A stretch of DNA of 47,150 nt from Triparma columacea. Lineage: Eukaryota; Sar; Bolidophyceae; Parmales; Triparmaceae. The first letter of the stretch is position 1; each line of letters starts with the position of its first letter. Of the stretch, positions 45,829-47,150 are shown one piece after another. Below the pieces are notes generated by a model. The model was not told the origin of the DNA. It did no database searches and was given only the letters and a program-made list of their open reading frames with translations. The stretch spans positions 8,564-55,713 of the forward strand of contig BRYA01000125.1 of NCBI GenBank assembly GCA_030267965.1, read 5' to 3'. The position numbers and the translations under genes were made by a program.

Positions 45829-47150
45829 ATGGAACTTAGCGAGGAAATTGGATCGTCAACGGACCAACGCGGGGGAAGCAATCGCGAAGATCCCTCTTTC
45901 AAAGGCATGGAGGGGGAGAAGCCTCTCCGCAGGAGTGGGACTGATGCTCCAGACCTAGAGGCTCCTCCTGGTGATGGTAGTCAACCAGACGAAAACGCGT
46001 CGAAGCAGTACGATAATGTTCTGCTGAAGACAACCGAGCCCCCCTCAGGCCGCAATCACACCCACTCCGCAATACATGGCCCCATAGATATCGATTACAC
46101 AGCTCTTGGCCCCGAGCAAGTCAAACTTGTCAAGCTTCTGGATGACCGAGGAGCCGTTGAAGGCCTTATCGACAATTCTACCGGCGTCGATGTCAAGATT
46201 ATGGAGCTCGCTGATGTCATCCACAATGAGGGCGACAAGATCATTGACTTTCTCCTCACCGATTGTGAGCAGGGCAAGTTCCGAAGGAAGACCCTCCAGG
46301 AGTATGACGAAGAGGAAGGAGTCATTCACAGACTTGTCTACTGGCAGCACTACGGAAGCAGGAATAAGTTCGTCGAATTTCTCCTCGAGGTCAAAGTCGT
46401 ATCTCCTGACGAATCAACAAACATTATGGAATTAACATCCCTCGATGAGGATGACCTTTCTGATGAGGCAACTGCGATGCTTCTCGAGATTCTAGCGTCA
46501 ATAAAGACCAAGACTGTCAAACGAGGTGTCATTAATGGCATGCTCAGCTTCACTGACTTTGAGTTTGGACAAACTGCAGTCACCATGGTTGGAACTTTTC
46601 AGGCAGAGGAGAGAGCAACAGAGATGAAATCAGAAGTTGATGTTCGCACAAACAAAAGCTCAAAGAGTGCGCGCCCAAGTTTCAAGATTGTGCGCCCTAG
46701 TTTCAAGAGTGCGCGCCCTAGTTTCAAGAGTGCGAGATCCAAGAGATCTACAATTGAAGGCTGGAACAGTGGCAGGATCAAGAAGGGCGACGTCAAGGCT
46801 GCGTATGCAGCAGTAAAGGGTATCGTGGAGGAGGTCAGGAAGGAGTTTAGACAGCCTGCAGTCATTGACGAGCGGAAGAATAAGCATTTTGTGGAGGAGG
46901 TTATTCCAAGTCCGCCTCCGATGACAGAGGAGGAGGAGAGAATGCTAAAAGGAGTTGAAGGGCTGGAGGAGGAACTCTACAAGAAGGGAAAGAGAATCAA
47001 GGGGACGCTGAAGCAGAGCATTGACAAGTTCCTGTGGAGAGAGGAGGACAAGGTGTGGGGAGCCTTTGGAGTTACGGTTGGGGTTATGGTTAGGGTTAGG
47101 GTTAGGGTTAGGGTTAGGGTTAGGGTTAGGGTTAGGGTTAGGGTTAGGGT
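45829..47150 (+). CDS. Subtelomeric hypothetical protein, 3' end cut by the telomere
   Basis: An ATG at 45829, with an in-frame TGA upstream, opens a frame without stops to the window end. The last codons are read from telomere repeats as Val-Arg repeats. About 413 residues precede the repeats. No known domain is certain. Landmarks are KLVKLLDDRGAVEGLID, GDKIIDFLLTDCEQG, HRLVYWQHYGSRNKFVEF, an array of three SARPSFK units (46666-46728), and a charged end EEERMLKGVEGLEEELYKKG then KFLWREEDKVWGAFGVT. The final segment looks like a lead-in to a longer domain, possibly START-like, that is now missing; this is a guess. The gene appears to have been broken and healed by telomere addition. Whether it is expressed without its own terminator is unknown. 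Confidence 0.65.
   Translation, partial: MELSEEIGSSTDQRGGSNREDPSFKGMEGEKPLRRSGTDAPDLEAPPGDGSQPDENASKQYDNVLLKTTEPPSGRNHTHSAIHGPIDIDYTALGPEQVKLVKLLDDRGAVEGLIDNSTGVDVKIMELADVIHNEGDKIIDFLLTDCEQGKFRRKTLQEYDEEEGVIHRLVYWQHYGSRNKFVEFLLEVKVVSPDESTNIMELTSLDEDDLSDEATAMLLEILASIKTKTVKRGVINGMLSFTDFEFGQTAVTMVGTFQAEERATEMKSEVDVRTNKSSKSARPSFKIVRPSFKSARPSFKSARSKRSTIEGWNSGRIKKGDVKAAYAAVKGIVEEVRKEFRQPAVIDERKNKHFVEEVIPSPPPMTEEEERMLKGVEGLEEELYKKGKRIKGTLKQSIDKFLWREEDKVWGAFGVTVGVMVRVRVRVRVRVRVRVRVRVR
46666..46728 (+). repeat. Three 21-bp tandem units in the subtelomeric gene
   Basis: Units at 46666, 46687 and 46708 encode SARPSFK, IVRPSFK and SARPSFK. A partial fourth unit (AGTGCGAGA) follows. The frame is kept. 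Confidence 0.9.
47072..47150 (+). repeat. Telomere: TTAGGG repeats with variant hexamers at the inner edge
   Basis: From 47090 to the end there are ten perfect TTAGGG units. Just inside lie TTACGG (47072), TTGGGG (47078) and TTATGG (47084), in the same hexamer register. The G-rich strand runs 5' to 3' toward the window end, so this is a right-hand chromosome end. Confidence 0.97.

Noticed and set aside
45790..45960. Alternative frame FEKSAEAARIATSWN after a CTCTAG acceptor at 45789
   Set aside because: It stops after about 55 codons, while the ATG at 45829 in another frame runs over 400 codons.

Overview
This is eukaryotic nuclear DNA ending in a chromosome end. The last about 60 bases are perfect TTAGGG repeats reading outward on the + strand. 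Genes are split by short introns (mostly about 60-150 bp) with GTGAG/GTAAG donors, CAG/TAG acceptors and C-rich polypyrimidine tracts. Joining exons across these sites keeps one reading frame in every gene model below. The gene content (BspA-type LRR and DUF285 repeat proteins, a GCC2/GCC3-type cysteine-rich receptor, an NRF-6-like acyltransferase, a TKL kinase, a TTC12-like ciliary factor, a possible PsbP-like plastid protein) fits a flagellate-forming photosynthetic stramenopile, perhaps near diatoms or Parmales/bolidophytes. That placement is inference. I see no transposase, reverse transcriptase, tRNA, rRNA or CRISPR array.

Layout. 1-7.3 kb, minus strand: a partial small gene at the left edge, a BspA-type leucine-rich-repeat protein, a candidate PsbP-domain protein, and a 770-residue TKL kinase with an MLKL-like helical N-terminus and DUF285 repeats. 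7.9-20.4 kb, plus strand: an acyltransferase-3 membrane protein (7 exons), a 2149-residue CUB/EGF/GCC2-GCC3 receptor-like protein ending in a START-like domain (5 exons), and a RING-H2 E3 ligase candidate ending in a CaaX box (4 exons). 20.6-28.8 kb: a TTC12-like TPR/armadillo protein (minus, 6 exons), an acidic RKTG-repeat membrane protein (plus, 3 exons), and a DOT1-like methyltransferase (minus, 4 exons). 28.8-45.2 kb, plus strand: a truncated duplicate, a microsatellite spacer with an inverted repeat, and one giant 10-exon gene of about 4540 codons. 45.8-47.15 kb: a subtelomeric gene whose open frame runs straight into the telomere.

The most unusual item is the giant gene (30462-45242). 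It encodes an EF-hand region followed by four modules that each look like a PhoD-type metallophosphatase with its N-terminal Ig-like domain. In each recognisable motif the metal-binding residues are replaced; the family's WDDHDV, for example, reads WGGSDV or CGISDV. This looks like a tandem pseudo-phosphatase scaffold. A duplicate of its first exons, cut down by a 340-bp deletion, lies 1.6 kb upstream, so the locus is actively rearranging close to a telomere. Other second-look items are the MLKL-like kinase, the prenylated RING protein, and the gene truncated by telomere addition.
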